Shown here: piece by piece, positions 10,779-20,193 of the stretch
How positions within the stretch are numbered: the stretch's first letter is position 1
Layout: every line of letters starts with the position of its first letter
Origin: Pseudoxanthomonas dokdonensis
GTDB taxonomy: Bacteria > Pseudomonadota > Gammaproteobacteria > Xanthomonadales > Xanthomonadaceae
DNA: 64,000 nt
Assembly (NCBI RefSeq): GCF_001431405.1
Contig: NZ_LDJL01000006.1
Coordinates: 1-64,000, forward strand
Reading direction: 5' to 3'
Translations under genes and position numbers: made by a program
The notes under the pieces: generated by a model
The model's database searches: none
What the model was told of the DNA's origin: nothing
What the model saw: only the letters and a program-made list of their open reading frames with translations

Positions 10779-12701
10779 TTACTTGCCGGCGTTGGCCTTA
10801 TCCAGCAGCGCCTGCACCGAACCGGTGGTGATCGGATGGTAACCGGGCTTGGCGCGGGCAAAACTCTCCTGGGCCATGGCCAGTCCTTCCGGGGTTTTCA
10901 CCAGTTCGTCGTAGATCGGCATGATCAACTTGCGACGGCCGACGCGTTCGATGAACGCCTGCATTTCCGGATTGGCTTCGGCATAACCGCTGCGTACGGT
11001 CAGCGGGTACCAGCGCATGGCGATTTCACCGTTGGCGGTGCCAGTGAAGTGATAGGCCGCATCCAGCTGCGCCAGCTGCTCATGGCTGAGCGTGGACGGC
11101 ATGTTCTTGAGGAAATTGACCCACTGCTGGGTGTTCCACTCACTGGTGACCTGTGCGCTGGGCAAGGTGTGGCTGCCCAGCCAGGCAATGCGGGCGGTGT
11201 CGGTGATGGCAAAGCCGCGTGACTGCGCCTTGCTGGCGAACGACGGGATGCCCGGCTCGTTCAACCATGCATTCAACTCTGCCTCGGTGACTGCGTTGGG
11301 GCTCTTCGGCAACAGGTTCTTTTTCAGATAGGCCACGAACTGATCGGTATTGGCGCTCTGGAACGCATGATCATCAAACCAGCCACGCAGGAACGGATCA
11401 AAGATGGCGCGGCCAAACCGCTGTTCGAGGAACTGCAGGAACCAGGCACCCTTGACGTAGGCGACCTGGCTCAGCGCATCGTCGGGATCGCGTTCGGTCA
11501 GCGGCGGCAGCGCCAGTTCCTGGTCTTCCGGCGACATGCCCTTGAGGTCGTTGAACAGATCGGTCTGGTCGATCTGGCGCTCCATCTCGGCCATTTCGTT
11601 GCCGTACAACGCTTCGGTGATGCGGCCCTGGACGTAGGTGGTGAAGCCTTCGTTCAACCAGATGTCCTTCCAGCTGGCGTTGGTCACCAGGTTGCCCGAC
11701 CAGCTGTGCGCCAGTTCGTGGGCGACCAGCGAGACCAGCGACTTGTCACCGACGATGACGGTCGGGGTGGCGAAGGTCATGGTCGGATTTTCCATGCCAC
11801 CAAACGGGAACGACGGCGGCAGCACCAGGATGTCATAGCGGCCCCAGCGATACGGGCCGTACAGGCCCTCGGCGGTGGTGATCATCTTTTCGGTGTCTTC
11901 GAACTCGCTGGCGGCCTTGTCGACCATGCTCGGTTCGGCCCACACGCCACTGCGTTCGGACAACGGCTTGAACACCAGGTCACCGGCGGCAATTGCCAGC
12001 AGATAGGACGGAATCGGGTGTTCCATCTTGAATTCGTAGTCGCCATCGCGCGCGGCGTTGGGATCGGAGTTGGCGCTCATCAGCACCATCACGTCCGGGC
12101 GGCTGGTGATGTGCGCGCTGTAGGTGAAGCGCACGCTGGGGGTGTCCTGCAACGGCACCCAGCTACGCGCATGGATGGCCTGCGACTGGCTGAACATGAA
12201 AGGCAGCTGCTTGCCTTCGGTCATTTCCGGGGTCAGCCACTGCAGGCCGGAAGCGTCAGGCGAGGTGCTGTAGCTGATCCGCACCTGCGGGTTGCGCTGC
12301 GGGGTTTCGATGGTCAGCTTGCTGCCGTAGATCTTGTCCGCCGGCGCCAGCGCGTACTTCAGTTCAGACCAGCTGCCGGCCTTGTCGCTGCCTTCGACCT
12401 TGTCGATGGTCAGATCGCGGGTGTCCAGCAACAACTGCTGCGCCGCGTTGTCCTTCCAGTCCAGCGTGTAGACGGCACTGCCGCTCAGCTGCTTCTTGTC
12501 GAAGTCGATGGCCAGGTCCAGGGCGATGTCCTTGATGACGACCTTTTCCGGCTCGGCATAGGAATTCTCGTCGTGGCTGCGCGACAGCTGGGCGCTGCCG
12601 GCCGGCTTGGGCGCGGCGGCTTGCGGTGCCTCCGGCGCTTGCTTGGAACACCCGGCGGCCAGCACGGCAGCGCAGGACAACATCATCAATACGGAACGCA
12701 T
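10779..12701 (-). CDS. M1-family zinc aminopeptidase (leukotriene A4 hydrolase-like), lipoprotein
   Basis: Removes N-terminal residues from peptides; here an exported lipoprotein (lipobox LAAGC, Cys about residue 18). The 640-residue product has the M1 N-terminal beta-saddle, the exopeptidase motif GGMENP, the zinc motif HELAHSW with the distal Glu in NEGFTTY, and the C-terminal armadillo-like helical domain of the LTA4H/cold-active aminopeptidase group. The ATG at 12701 starts directly at the signal peptide. A terminator follows. Its likely role is periplasmic peptide degradation. Confidence 0.92.
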   Translation of the reverse strand: MRSVLMMLSCAAVLAAGCSKQAPEAPQAAAPKPAGSAQLSRSHDENSYAEPEKVVIKDIALDLAIDFDKKQLSGSAVYTLDWKDNAAQQLLLDTRDLTIDKVEGSDKAGSWSELKYALAPADKIYGSKLTIETPQRNPQVRISYSTSPDASGLQWLTPEMTEGKQLPFMFSQSQAIHARSWVPLQDTPSVRFTYSAHITSRPDVMVLMSANSDPNAARDGDYEFKMEHPIPSYLLAIAAGDLVFKPLSERSGVWAEPSMVDKAASEFEDTEKMITTAEGLYGPYRWGRYDILVLPPSFPFGGMENPTMTFATPTVIVGDKSLVSLVAHELAHSWSGNLVTNASWKDIWLNEGFTTYVQGRITEALYGNEMAEMERQIDQTDLFNDLKGMSPEDQELALPPLTERDPDDALSQVAYVKGAWFLQFLEQRFGRAIFDPFLRGWFDDHAFQSANTDQFVAYLKKNLLPKSPNAVTEAELNAWLNEPGIPSFASKAQSRGFAITDTARIAWLGSHTLPSAQVTSEWNTQQWVNFLKNMPSTLSHEQLAQLDAAYHFTGTANGEIAMRWYPLTVRSGYAEANPEMQAFIERVGRRKLIMPIYDELVKTPEGLAMAQESFARAKPGYHPITTGSVQALLDKANAGK

Positions 12702-12822
12702 CAGGGATATCCAGTACAGGGGATGGCCCAAGTTTACCTTTCCGCCGCAGTGCTGTCGTATGCCCTTTTTCCCGGTCAGGCGCGCCGGGCCCGGCAGGCG
12801 GGTCGCGCCGCCGGCGCGCTGG

Positions 12823-13584
12823 TCAGACCTTGTAGCCGGTATGGATGGCGACGATGCCGGCCGACAGGTTGCGGTAGCTGGCACGGGCAAAGCCGGCCTC
12901 TTCCATCATCGCCTTCAGCTGTTCCTGTGGCGGATGCTTGCGGATGCTTTCGGCCAGGTACTGGTAGCTGTCGGCATCGCGGGCGAACAGCTGGCCCAGC
13001 CGCGGCAGTATCTTGAACGAATGGAAGTCGTAGACCGGCTTGAACCAGTCCACCGTGACTTCCGAGAATTCCAGCACCCGCGCCTGCCCGCCGACCTTCA
13101 GCACCCGATGCATCTCGGCCAGGCCGGCCGCCTTGTCGGTGACATTGCGCAGGCCGAAGGCGATGGTGACCAGGTCGAAACTGTTGTCCGGGAACGGCAA
13201 GGCCTCGGCATTGCACTGCACGTACTCCAGTCCCTTGACCAGGCCACGGTTGGTCAGCCGATCCCGGCCCACCGTCAGCATGCCGGCGTTGATGTCGCCG
13301 AGGACGATCTCGCCGCTGTCGCCGACCCGGTCCTTCAGCAGCGCGGCGATGTCGCCGGTGCCGCCGGCCAGATCCAGCACGCGGTCGCCGCGCTTGACCT
13401 GGCAGGTACCGACGAAATAGCGCTTCCAGACCCGATGGATGCCCAGGCTCATCAGGTCATTCATCAGGTCGTAGTTGCCGGCCACCGAGGTGAATACCTC
13501 GCCGACAAGCTTCTGCTTGTCCTTGGCGGCCACGTCACGGAAGCCGAAATGGGTGGTGCCGGTCTTGTAGGGGGATTCGCTCAT
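12823..13584 (-). CDS. ubiE: Ubiquinone/menaquinone biosynthesis C-methyltransferase
   Basis: SAM-dependent C-methylation of 2-polyprenyl-6-methoxy-1,4-benzoquinol (ubiquinone) or demethylmenaquinol. The 253-residue product opens TTHFGFRDV, has the UbiE signature [21 protein letters not shown] motif [12 protein letters not shown] and the second signature RVLKVGG, and ends HTGYKV as in E. coli UbiE. ATG at 13584 gives the standard length. Its neighbours are not quinone genes. Confidence 0.97.
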   Translation of the reverse strand: MSESPYKTGTTHFGFRDVAAKDKQKLVGEVFTSVAGNYDLMNDLMSLGIHRVWKRYFVGTCQVKRGDRVLDLAGGTGDIAALLKDRVGDSGEIVLGDINAGMLTVGRDRLTNRGLVKGLEYVQCNAEALPFPDNSFDLVTIAFGLRNVTDKAAGLAEMHRVLKVGGQARVLEFSEVTVDWFKPVYDFHSFKILPRLGQLFARDADSYQYLAESIRKHPPQEQLKAMMEEAGFARASYRNLSAGIVAIHTGYKV

Positions 13585-13618
13585 GGGCCGATTATCGCAT
13601 CCTGGCGTGGCGATGGCG

Positions 13619-14512
13619 TCAGCGCGGCGGCGTATCCCGGCCCGGTCGCGACAACAGCAGCGCCAATGCCCCCAGCAGCAGCAGCTGGTCCTTGACCAGG
13701 AACTGACCGGTGCGGCCAATGTAGGGGAAGCCCATCCCCTCCTGCCAGCCGGGCAGGCTGAGCATGAAGGTATTGGTCAGCAGGTACGTGGCCACCGCCG
13801 CCAGCAGCCCCCAGCGGGCCAACCCGGGGCGCCACGGCCACAGCGCGATCAGCGCCGCGGTCAGCAGTTCGATCCCCCCGATGATGATCGATGCGCCCTG
13901 CACGCTGGTCAGCCCGTACAGCCAAGAAAACAACGGATTGCTGCGCATCAGCCCTTCGATGCCAACGGCTTCCAGATGGGTGAACTTCATGCCGCCAATC
14001 CAGACCAGCACCAGCAGCTGCCCCAGCCACATCCCGAGCAGCGCGGCGCCATGCAGGGCCGGCTGGCGCCGGAACGAGAACACGCCCAGTCCCAGCGCGG
14101 CAATGCCCAGATGCTTGAGCAGGGTCTGGCCACCGCCGATTACCGGAAAACCGGAATACATCTCGTTGTGGACGTACATCGGCGTACCCAGCAGCAACAA
14201 CAGGCCAAAGCCCCAGAACAGCGCTGCCGCCAGCCCGGCCCAGCGCCGCGCCGCGCCCGCCGGTGCCAGCAGCAGGACCGCGCCGATCGCCACCTCCAGC
14301 CCGCCGACGCCGTAACTGAGCGCCGTCGCCTGGGCCGGATCCGGCAACCACGCATACTGGCCGAGCAGCTTTTCCATCGCGCTGATCGAAAACGCCTGGA
14401 AGCGCATCCAGCCGAACCAGACCATGACCAGGCCGAGGATGCGCGCGGTGATTGCCCAGAACAGGGGCAGCGAAGAGGAAGCGGACGAACTTGAAACCGA
14501 TGTGGTGGACAT
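13619..14512 (-). CDS. DUF417 (YkgB/RclC-like) membrane protein with internal duplication
   Basis: Polytopic inner-membrane protein, 297 residues, ATG at 14512 with an AGGAG ribosome site 6 bp upstream. The C-terminal half (about residues 165-297) matches DUF417, the family of E. coli RclC (reactive chlorine resistance), with the typical [12 protein letters not shown] and [12 protein letters not shown] segments. The N-terminal half repeats the opening of that pattern (WFGWMRF against WIGGMKF, each followed by a hydrophobic gene-family block ending in a Leu/Ala-rich helix), so the protein looks like a fused tandem duplicate. E. coli RclC is about 200 residues. It is divergent from a cytosine deaminase-like gene. 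Function in oxidant stress is possible but inferred. Confidence 0.8.
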   Translation of the reverse strand: MSTTSVSSSSASSSLPLFWAITARILGLVMVWFGWMRFQAFSISAMEKLLGQYAWLPDPAQATALSYGVGGLEVAIGAVLLLAPAGAARRWAGLAAALFWGFGLLLLLGTPMYVHNEMYSGFPVIGGGQTLLKHLGIAALGLGVFSFRRQPALHGAALLGMWLGQLLVLVWIGGMKFTHLEAVGIEGLMRSNPLFSWLYGLTSVQGASIIIGGIELLTAALIALWPWRPGLARWGLLAAVATYLLTNTFMLSLPGWQEGMGFPYIGRTGQFLVKDQLLLLGALALLLSRPGRDTPPR

Positions 14513-14625
14513 ACGGCACTCCTTGCGGGTTGTCATGACAAGAGGCACCTTGGGCGACAATGGTTGCGCCGCACGTGCCCGGATCCATGTCTTTCTTTTA
14601 ACCCATATGCGGCCGAGGAGCGAAC

Positions 14626-15081
14626 ATGTTGCAGACACCGGACTATGCGGCGATGCTGCGGACCGCCATCGTGCAGGCCCGCCAGGGCCTGGCCGAAGGC
14701 GGTATTCCCATCGGTGCGGCGCTGTACCATCGCGACGGCCACATGCTGGGCTGCGGTCACAATCGTCGCGTGCAGGAAGACGATCCCTCGATCCACGGCG
14801 AAACCGATGCGTTCCGCAAGGCCGGACGCCAGCGCTCGTATCGCGACACCATCATGGTCACCACCCTGGCCCCGTGCTGGTACTGCAGCGGGCTGGTGCG
14901 GCAGTTCAACATCGGTACGGTGGTGGTCGGTGAGTCGGTCAACTTCGCCGGCGGCCTGGACTGGCTGCGCGAATCCGGGGTCACCGTGATCGATCTGCAC
15001 GACAGCGAATGCATCGAACTGCTGGGCGACTGGATCGCCGCCCATCCGGCGCTGTGGAACGAAGACATCGGCGTGGATTGA
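14626..15081 (+). CDS. Yeast-type cytosine deaminase-like zinc deaminase
   Basis: Small cytoplasmic CDD/CDA-fold deaminase, 151 residues. Zinc ligands and proton-shuttle Glu are visible: HGE (His57, Glu59) and PCWYC (Cys84, Cys87). The C-terminus closely follows yeast cytosine deaminase: VVGESVNF, then a Trp and the terminal EDIG block, elements that close the active site over cytosine in the yeast enzyme. This differs from the unrelated TIM-barrel CodA of E. coli. Likely reaction: cytosine to uracil in pyrimidine salvage; other aminopyrimidine substrates are possible. ATG at 14626 follows a GAGGAG ribosome site. Confidence 0.88.
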   Translation: MLQTPDYAAMLRTAIVQARQGLAEGGIPIGAALYHRDGHMLGCGHNRRVQEDDPSIHGETDAFRKAGRQRSYRDTIMVTTLAPCWYCSGLVRQFNIGTVVVGESVNFAGGLDWLRESGVTVIDLHDSECIELLGDWIAAHPALWNEDIGVD

Positions 15082-15320
15082 AGCCCCCTCCGCTGGCGGT
15101 CGCCTGCGCGTAACCGAACGCACCCCACCCGCAGCTGGCGCCCCGCCTCGCCTGCCGACGACCGGTTGTCCGTTTCCGCGCGCCGCAACCGTGAGAAGGG
15201 AAAACAGCCCGTCACCACGACGCATTGGAGGGACGGGCTGCGCAGGGGGAATGGCGGCTGCAGCGCAGCCTTGGATGCCCACCCACGGCGCGGCGCAATG
15301 CCCGCCCGGAGAACCTCACC

Positions 15321-17702
15321 ATGGAGATCAGAAGCACGTCGTTGAATTTCCCACGCATGCGCGGCAGCGGCCCGAGGACCGCCGAAGCCACCGTCGTGTT
15401 CCCACGCACGGTGGACAACGCAGTCGCCGCACTGGCCGGATACTCGGCCGGCTTCCGCGGCGATGACCATCATCTTGGCCGGTTGCAGGTCAAACTGGAT
15501 ACCGAGATCACGGCCAACATCGTCACCGTGCGGGCCACGTTCGGGCTGCGCGACTGGTCCGGCGACTGGGATGATGATTACGCAGGCACGGTACAGGCCA
15601 GCGTTCTGGCCGAACTGGTTGACCCCAGCCTGCCACCGCCACGTGGCGACCTGCAGATAACCGGGGTGGAAACCAACCAGGCCACGCAGTCGTTCCGCAG
15701 CAGCCAGCATCTGGACATCGACAACGTGCTGCCGGACAACGCGATCAGCCTGGTCGGCGGCAAGACCACCGGCCTGCGCGTGTATGTCGATCATGGTGCC
15801 GATGCCTCGTTGCCGGTCATCACCGGGCTGTCGGGCGAAGTTGAAGTATCGTCCGGCGCCAACACCCTGGTGCTGGCACCCATCTCCACCATCAGTCCAC
15901 GCCGCGACAGCGAGATAGATCGGGGCTCGGCCGACCATACGCTCAATTTCGCCATCCCCGAGGCCTGGTGCCGGGGCAGCGTCGACATCCGCATCCGTGT
16001 ATTCGATGCCGCTGATCCAGGCCAGTCGTCGGCGCCGGTACGCAGGACATTGCGCTTTGTCGACGTCAACCCGATGCGGGTATTCGCGGTTGGCATCCAC
16101 TACACCGGCCAGGGCATGGACCTGCCGGCACCTGATGCCAGCACTGCCCTGCAGACGTTCGATTACGCGCGGCGGACCTTCCCCACCGGCGACGTACTGC
16201 TGTCCGGCTATACCGATCTGGATTTCGGCGAAGACATGGTGACCACCGATACCACCGGCTGCGGCGACGGCTTCGAATCGCTCAATGGCAAGCTCAAGGA
16301 TCTGCGCGGCGACTCGGATGACCTGTATTACGGACTGCTGCCCACCGGCGTCAATTTCGGCAACTTCATCGGTTGCGGTGGCGATGGCGTCGGCTCGGGC
16401 ATGGTCGGCGATACGGTGACCGCGGCGCACGAGGCAGGCCATGCTTACGGCCGTCCGCACGCACCCTGTGACGACAGCGGTCGCTGTGCCAATCCTTCCA
16501 ACCAGGATGACGATTTTCCCCAGTACGCGCTGTTCGATTCCGACAGCATCGGCGAATTCGGCTATGACCCGGAAAACAACCGCGTGTTCGACCCCGCTTC
16601 AGCGCATGATTTCATGGGCTATTCGCCGGGCAAATGGGTCAGCCCGTATACCTATGCCAAGCTGATGTCGCGCGGCGATCCGGTCGATGGCGCCGCCGCG
16701 GCCAACCGTGCCGCCTACCATCGCCTGTCGCTGCGCGAACCGGCCGCCGAATGGAACCGTCGCGCGGTGCCGCTGTTGTTCCTGGACGTGCATATCGACG
16801 AGGACCGCAGCGTCACCCTGCCGCACGCGTTCACCTTCGCCGCACGCCCGCGACGGCGTGCGACCCGGACCAGCGATTTCCATGCGGTCGTTGTCGACAA
16901 ACAGGGCAAGTCCCGGGCATGCGTGGCGTTGTCGGGCAACTGCTTCCATTGCGGGCCGCAGTGCTGGCCGATGCATCTGTCGGCCGAAGTTCCGCTGGAC
17001 AGCGGACGCGCATCCAGGCTGGAGATTCGCGAACATGCGCAGACGATTGCCAGTTTCGATATCCCGCCACCGCCGGCACTGGCCATCGAATCGGTAACCG
17101 AACAGCAGGACGGCAGTGCATTGCTGTCATGGTCGGCCAAGGACGAACATCGGCTCGTGCATGTCGTGCAGTGGCACGACATCGACGGTAGTTGGCGTGG
17201 CGTTGCTCCGCGCCAACATGACACCGTGCTGCGCATACCCGCGCGCCTGCGCAGCCATCGGCAAGCCCTGCAGCTGCGGATCCTGAGCAGCAACGGCCTG
17301 GCCACCGCAGTGCTGGGGCTGCAACTGGAGCCGTTGCGCAAAGCGCCGGATCCGGACAAGCATCCTCCGGTCAGGGTGATCGTCGGAGCCAGCGATGATC
17401 CCGTCCGCCGGGCCTGGGCCATCGATCAGCTGGGCCGTTCGCTGGGCAACCCGCAGATCCACTGGTTTGACGAAAAAGGCGGCGAGCTGGCGCGTGGCAG
17501 CAGCCTGGATACACGGCAGTTGCAAGGCAGCCGGCGCAATGCCCGGGTGGTGGCGATCAATGCGGGCGCCGGCAAGGCTGAAATCGACGTCGAGATCACC
17601 GGTCGGCGGACGCTGCCGCCGCGAAAACCCACTCGTTCCTGTAACGACCAACCGCCGGCGGCCGAACAGCACGCCTCGTGCAAGGAGAAACCATCATGCT
17701 GA
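15321..17702 (+). CDS. Metzincin-type metalloprotease with an N-terminal domain duplicated downstream
   Basis: A 793-residue protein from ATG 15321. Residues 1-100 form a beta-rich domain ending in FGLRDWSGDWDDDY that recurs as the complete next gene. Residues about 370-380 read HEAGHAYGRPH, an exact HExxHxxGxxH zinc site, with FMGY about 50 residues later as a plausible Met-turn, so this is a metzincin. The extended C-terminal part includes a fibronectin-like stretch (about 590-670) and a basic tail. Cys pairs occur around the catalytic site and in CFHCGPQC. I see no signal peptide, which is odd for such a protease. The stop overlaps the downstream start by 7 bp. Peptidase family beyond metzincin and target are unknown. 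Confidence 0.82.
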   Translation: MEIRSTSLNFPRMRGSGPRTAEATVVFPRTVDNAVAALAGYSAGFRGDDHHLGRLQVKLDTEITANIVTVRATFGLRDWSGDWDDDYAGTVQASVLAELVDPSLPPPRGDLQITGVETNQATQSFRSSQHLDIDNVLPDNAISLVGGKTTGLRVYVDHGADASLPVITGLSGEVEVSSGANTLVLAPISTISPRRDSEIDRGSADHTLNFAIPEAWCRGSVDIRIRVFDAADPGQSSAPVRRTLRFVDVNPMRVFAVGIHYTGQGMDLPAPDASTALQTFDYARRTFPTGDVLLSGYTDLDFGEDMVTTDTTGCGDGFESLNGKLKDLRGDSDDLYYGLLPTGVNFGNFIGCGGDGVGSGMVGDTVTAAHEAGHAYGRPHAPCDDSGRCANPSNQDDDFPQYALFDSDSIGEFGYDPENNRVFDPASAHDFMGYSPGKWVSPYTYAKLMSRGDPVDGAAAANRAAYHRLSLREPAAEWNRRAVPLLFLDVHIDEDRSVTLPHAFTFAARPRRRATRTSDFHAVVVDKQGKSRACVALSGNCFHCGPQCWPMHLSAEVPLDSGRASRLEIREHAQTIASFDIPPPPALAIESVTEQQDGSALLSWSAKDEHRLVHVVQWHDIDGSWRGVAPRQHDTVLRIPARLRSHRQALQLRILSSNGLATAVLGLQLEPLRKAPDPDKHPPVRVIVGASDDPVRRAWAIDQLGRSLGNPQIHWFDEKGGELARGSSLDTRQLQGSRRNARVVAINAGAGKAEIDVEITGRRTLPPRKPTRSCNDQPPAAEQHASCKEKPSC

Positions 17703-17998
17703 TCCGCAATTCCAACATCACCTTCAACCGCTTCGAAGGTTCCGGCCCCCGCCAGACCTCCACCGACGTCGACTTTGGTGCGCCATTGAGCACCGCGGCC
17801 GCGATCCTGACCGGCTTCAACGCGAGCTTCTCTTCCAACGATGGCGACCATCACCTCGGCAACCTGGATGTCCGCCTGGATGCCGATGTGATCGGCAACG
17901 GCGTGCGCGTGACCGCCACGTTCGGGTTGCGCGACTGGAGCGGCAACTGGGACGACAAGTACGAAGGACAGATTTTCTTCGCGGTCGTCGGCGAATGA
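17696..17998 (+). CDS. Stand-alone copy of the metalloprotease N-terminal domain
   Basis: A 100-residue protein from ATG 17696, with AAGGAG 7 bp upstream and a 7-bp overlap with the protease gene, so it is probably translationally coupled. It aligns end to end with residues 1-100 of the upstream protease: IR near the start, the GSGPR block, DHHLG, and TATFGLRDWSG followed by WDD and Y.G. No signal peptide or membrane segment. The pattern of alternating hydrophobic residues suggests a small beta-sandwich, perhaps like H-type lectins, but that is a guess. It could be a partner subunit, a decoy or an inhibitor of the protease. Confidence 0.82.
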   Translation: MLIRNSNITFNRFEGSGPRQTSTDVDFGAPLSTAAAILTGFNASFSSNDGDHHLGNLDVRLDADVIGNGVRVTATFGLRDWSGNWDDKYEGQIFFAVVGE

Positions 17999-18030
17999 CG
18001 CCTGCCGCCGGCAGCCGGATCAGGTTCATG

Positions 18031-18057
18031 AAAAAAGCCCGTCAGTTGACGGGCTTC
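18031..18057. terminator. Intrinsic terminator between convergent transcription units
   Basis: Stem AGCCCGTC / GACGGGCT (18036-18043 and 18048-18055) with an A-run before it, which becomes a T-tail on the minus strand. It serves hslU best; on the plus strand (after the metalloprotease pair) the tail is only TCTGTT. Confidence 0.8.
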
Positions 18058-18077
18058 TGTTCCGACACTCGAAACCG

Positions 18078-19442
18078 TTACAGGATGTAACGGCTCAGGT
18101 CCGGGTCCTGGACCAGTTCGCCGAGATGCTTGTCGACGTAGGCGCGATCGATGTTGATGCTGTCGCCATCGCGGTCAGGGGCCTCGTAGCTGAGGCTGTC
18201 CAGCAGCCGCTCGAGCACAGTGTGCAGGCGGCGGGCGCCGATGTTCTCCTGGCGCTCGTTGACCTGTTCGGCAATCTCGGCGAGGCGATCGACGGCGTCG
18301 TCGCTGAACACCAGTTTGACCCCTTCGGTCTGCATCAGGGCTTCATACTGCTTGGTCAGTGCGGCCTTCGGCTCGGTCAGGATGCGGACGAAATCCTGCT
18401 TCGACAATGCGCCCAGCTCGACCCGGATCGGGAAACGCCCCTGCAGCTCCGGAATCAGATCGCTGGGCTTGGCCAGGTGGAAGGCACCGGAAGCGATGAA
18501 CAGGATGTGGTCGGTCTTGACCGTGCCGTACTTGGTGCTGACGTTGCTGCCTTCGACCAGCGGCAGCAGATCACGCTGCACACCTTCGCGGCTGACATCG
18601 CCACCGCCGACGTTCTCGCCCCGCTTGGCGACCTTGTCGATTTCATCGATGAAGACGATGCCGTGCTGTTCGCAGGCCTCGATGGCGGCGCTGCGGATGT
18701 CCTCTTCGTTGACCAGCTTGCCGGCTTCTTCCTCGATCAGCTGCGGTCGCGCCGCCTTGATGGTAACCGTGCGCTTGTGCGACTTGCTGCTGCCCAGGTT
18801 GGAGAACATCTGCCGCAACTGCTGGCCCATTTCCTCCATCCCCGGTGGGGTCATGATGTCCATGCTGACGTTGGCCGCCAGTTCCAGTTCGATTTCGCGG
18901 TCATCCAGTTCACCGTTGCGCAGCATCCGCCGGAACTTGATGCGGGTGTCGTTGTCCTGCGCAGACGGCTCGTTGCGGGCGGCGTCGGCATCGAAGCCGA
19001 TGCCGGCGGCACGCCGTGGCAGCAACGCATCGAGGATGCGATCCTCGGCGCGTTCCTCCGCCTGGGTGCGCACCCGTGCCTTGGCCTGCTCGCGGTACAA
19101 CTTGACCGCGGTGTCGGCCAGGTCACGGATGATCTGCTCGACATCCTTGCCGACGTAGCCGACTTCGGTGAAGCGGGTCCCCTCGACCTTGACGAACGGC
19201 GCATTGGCCAGCGTCGCCAGCCGACGCGCGATCTCGGTCTTGCCGACACCGGTCGGACCAATCAGCAGGATGTTCTTCGGCATGACCTCGTTGCGCAGGT
19301 CGTCGGCCAGCTGCGAACGGCGCCAGCGATTGCGCAGCGCGATCGCGACCGCGCGCTTGGCCGCCTGCTGGCCGACGATGTGGCGATCCAGTTCCTGCAC
19401 GATCTCGCGCGGGGTCATGGTGGAGTTGTTGGCTTGGCTCAT
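18078..19442 (-). CDS. hslU: ATP-dependent protease ATPase subunit HslU
   Basis: AAA+ unfoldase of the HslUV (ClpYQ) protease. The 454-residue product has Walker [10 protein letters not shown] (about 60-68), the pore motif GYVGKDVE, an I-domain of moderate length, Walker [10 protein letters not shown], sensor residues in GRFPIRVEL, and the C-terminal tail ending LSRYIL that docks in HslV. hslV lies 113 bp upstream on the same strand. Confidence 0.98.
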   Translation of the reverse strand: MSQANNSTMTPREIVQELDRHIVGQQAAKRAVAIALRNRWRRSQLADDLRNEVMPKNILLIGPTGVGKTEIARRLATLANAPFVKVEGTRFTEVGYVGKDVEQIIRDLADTAVKLYREQAKARVRTQAEERAEDRILDALLPRRAAGIGFDADAARNEPSAQDNDTRIKFRRMLRNGELDDREIELELAANVSMDIMTPPGMEEMGQQLRQMFSNLGSSKSHKRTVTIKAARPQLIEEEAGKLVNEEDIRSAAIEACEQHGIVFIDEIDKVAKRGENVGGGDVSREGVQRDLLPLVEGSNVSTKYGTVKTDHILFIASGAFHLAKPSDLIPELQGRFPIRVELGALSKQDFVRILTEPKAALTKQYEALMQTEGVKLVFSDDAVDRLAEIAEQVNERQENIGARRLHTVLERLLDSLSYEAPDRDGDSINIDRAYVDKHLGELVQDPDLSRYIL

Positions 19443-19555
19443 GGGGGACTCTAGGTGTGTTCAGTGGGTGTGGCGCCTGCCGTCTCGGGATGGCGCCGGC
19501 CGTGCGCGTGCCGCGACGGCGGTGAAGAAGCCCGGTCAGGGCTGCGAACGTGTCA

Positions 19556-20107
19556 TCAGAGCTCTTCGACCACCACATTGCGGTTGGTGTAGATGCAGAT
19601 GTCGCCGGCGATGTTCAATGCCTCGGCAGCGATGGTGCGGGCATCGAGTTCGGTGTGCGCCAGCAGTGCGCGTGCCGCCGACAGCGCGAACGAACCGCCC
19701 GAGCCAATCGCGATGATGCCGTCCTCCGGCTCGATCACGTCGCCGGTGCCGCTGATGATCAGCGAGGTTTCCTTGTCGGCCACCGCCAGCAGCGCCTCGA
19801 GCTTGCCGAGCCGGCGTTCGGTGCGCCAGTCCTTGGCCAGCTCGACCGCGGCGCGCTGCAGCTGGCCGTGTTTTTCAAGCTTGGCTTCGAACAGCTCGAA
19901 CAGGGTGAAGGCATCGGCGGCGGCACCGGCAAAGCCGGCCAGCACATGGCCATCGCGGCCAAGCCGGCGGACCTTGCGCGCATTGCCTTTCATCACCGTG
20001 TTGCCCAGCGTGACCTGGCCGTCACCGGCGACGGCCACGCGGCCGTTGCGGCGTACCGAGAGGATGGTGGTGGCGTGGAAAACGTTGGGATTCTGGCTGG
20101 GGTCCAT
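19556..20107 (-). CDS. hslV: ATP-dependent protease peptidase subunit HslV
   Basis: Threonine peptidase of HslUV, 183 residues from ATG 20107. The catalytic Thr follows a short leader ([10 protein letters not shown]), with KGNARKVRR and [14 protein letters not shown] as family motifs. The leader before the TT is about 12 residues, longer than the one or two residues in E. coli, so processing is expected. Placed between xerC and hslU, the usual xanthomonad order. Confidence 0.97.
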   Translation of the reverse strand: MDPSQNPNVFHATTILSVRRNGRVAVAGDGQVTLGNTVMKGNARKVRRLGRDGHVLAGFAGAAADAFTLFELFEAKLEKHGQLQRAAVELAKDWRTERRLGKLEALLAVADKETSLIISGTGDVIEPEDGIIAIGSGGSFALSAARALLAHTELDARTIAAEALNIAGDICIYTNRNVVVEEL

Positions 20108-20193
20108 CGATGATCTCCGGGGTGTCGGCACAGATCTGGGGACGCGCCCGCCGCGTTCAAGCATCCACCGATGGCACGGTTGTCGCCGCTGGT

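Noticed and set aside
11367-13016. A 549-codon open frame on the plus strand
   Set aside because: Antisense to the M1 aminopeptidase and ubiE; composition and lack of motifs mark it as a shadow.
14757-16460. A 567-codon open frame on the minus strand
   Set aside because: Opposite the deaminase and the metalloprotease; no motifs, shadow composition.
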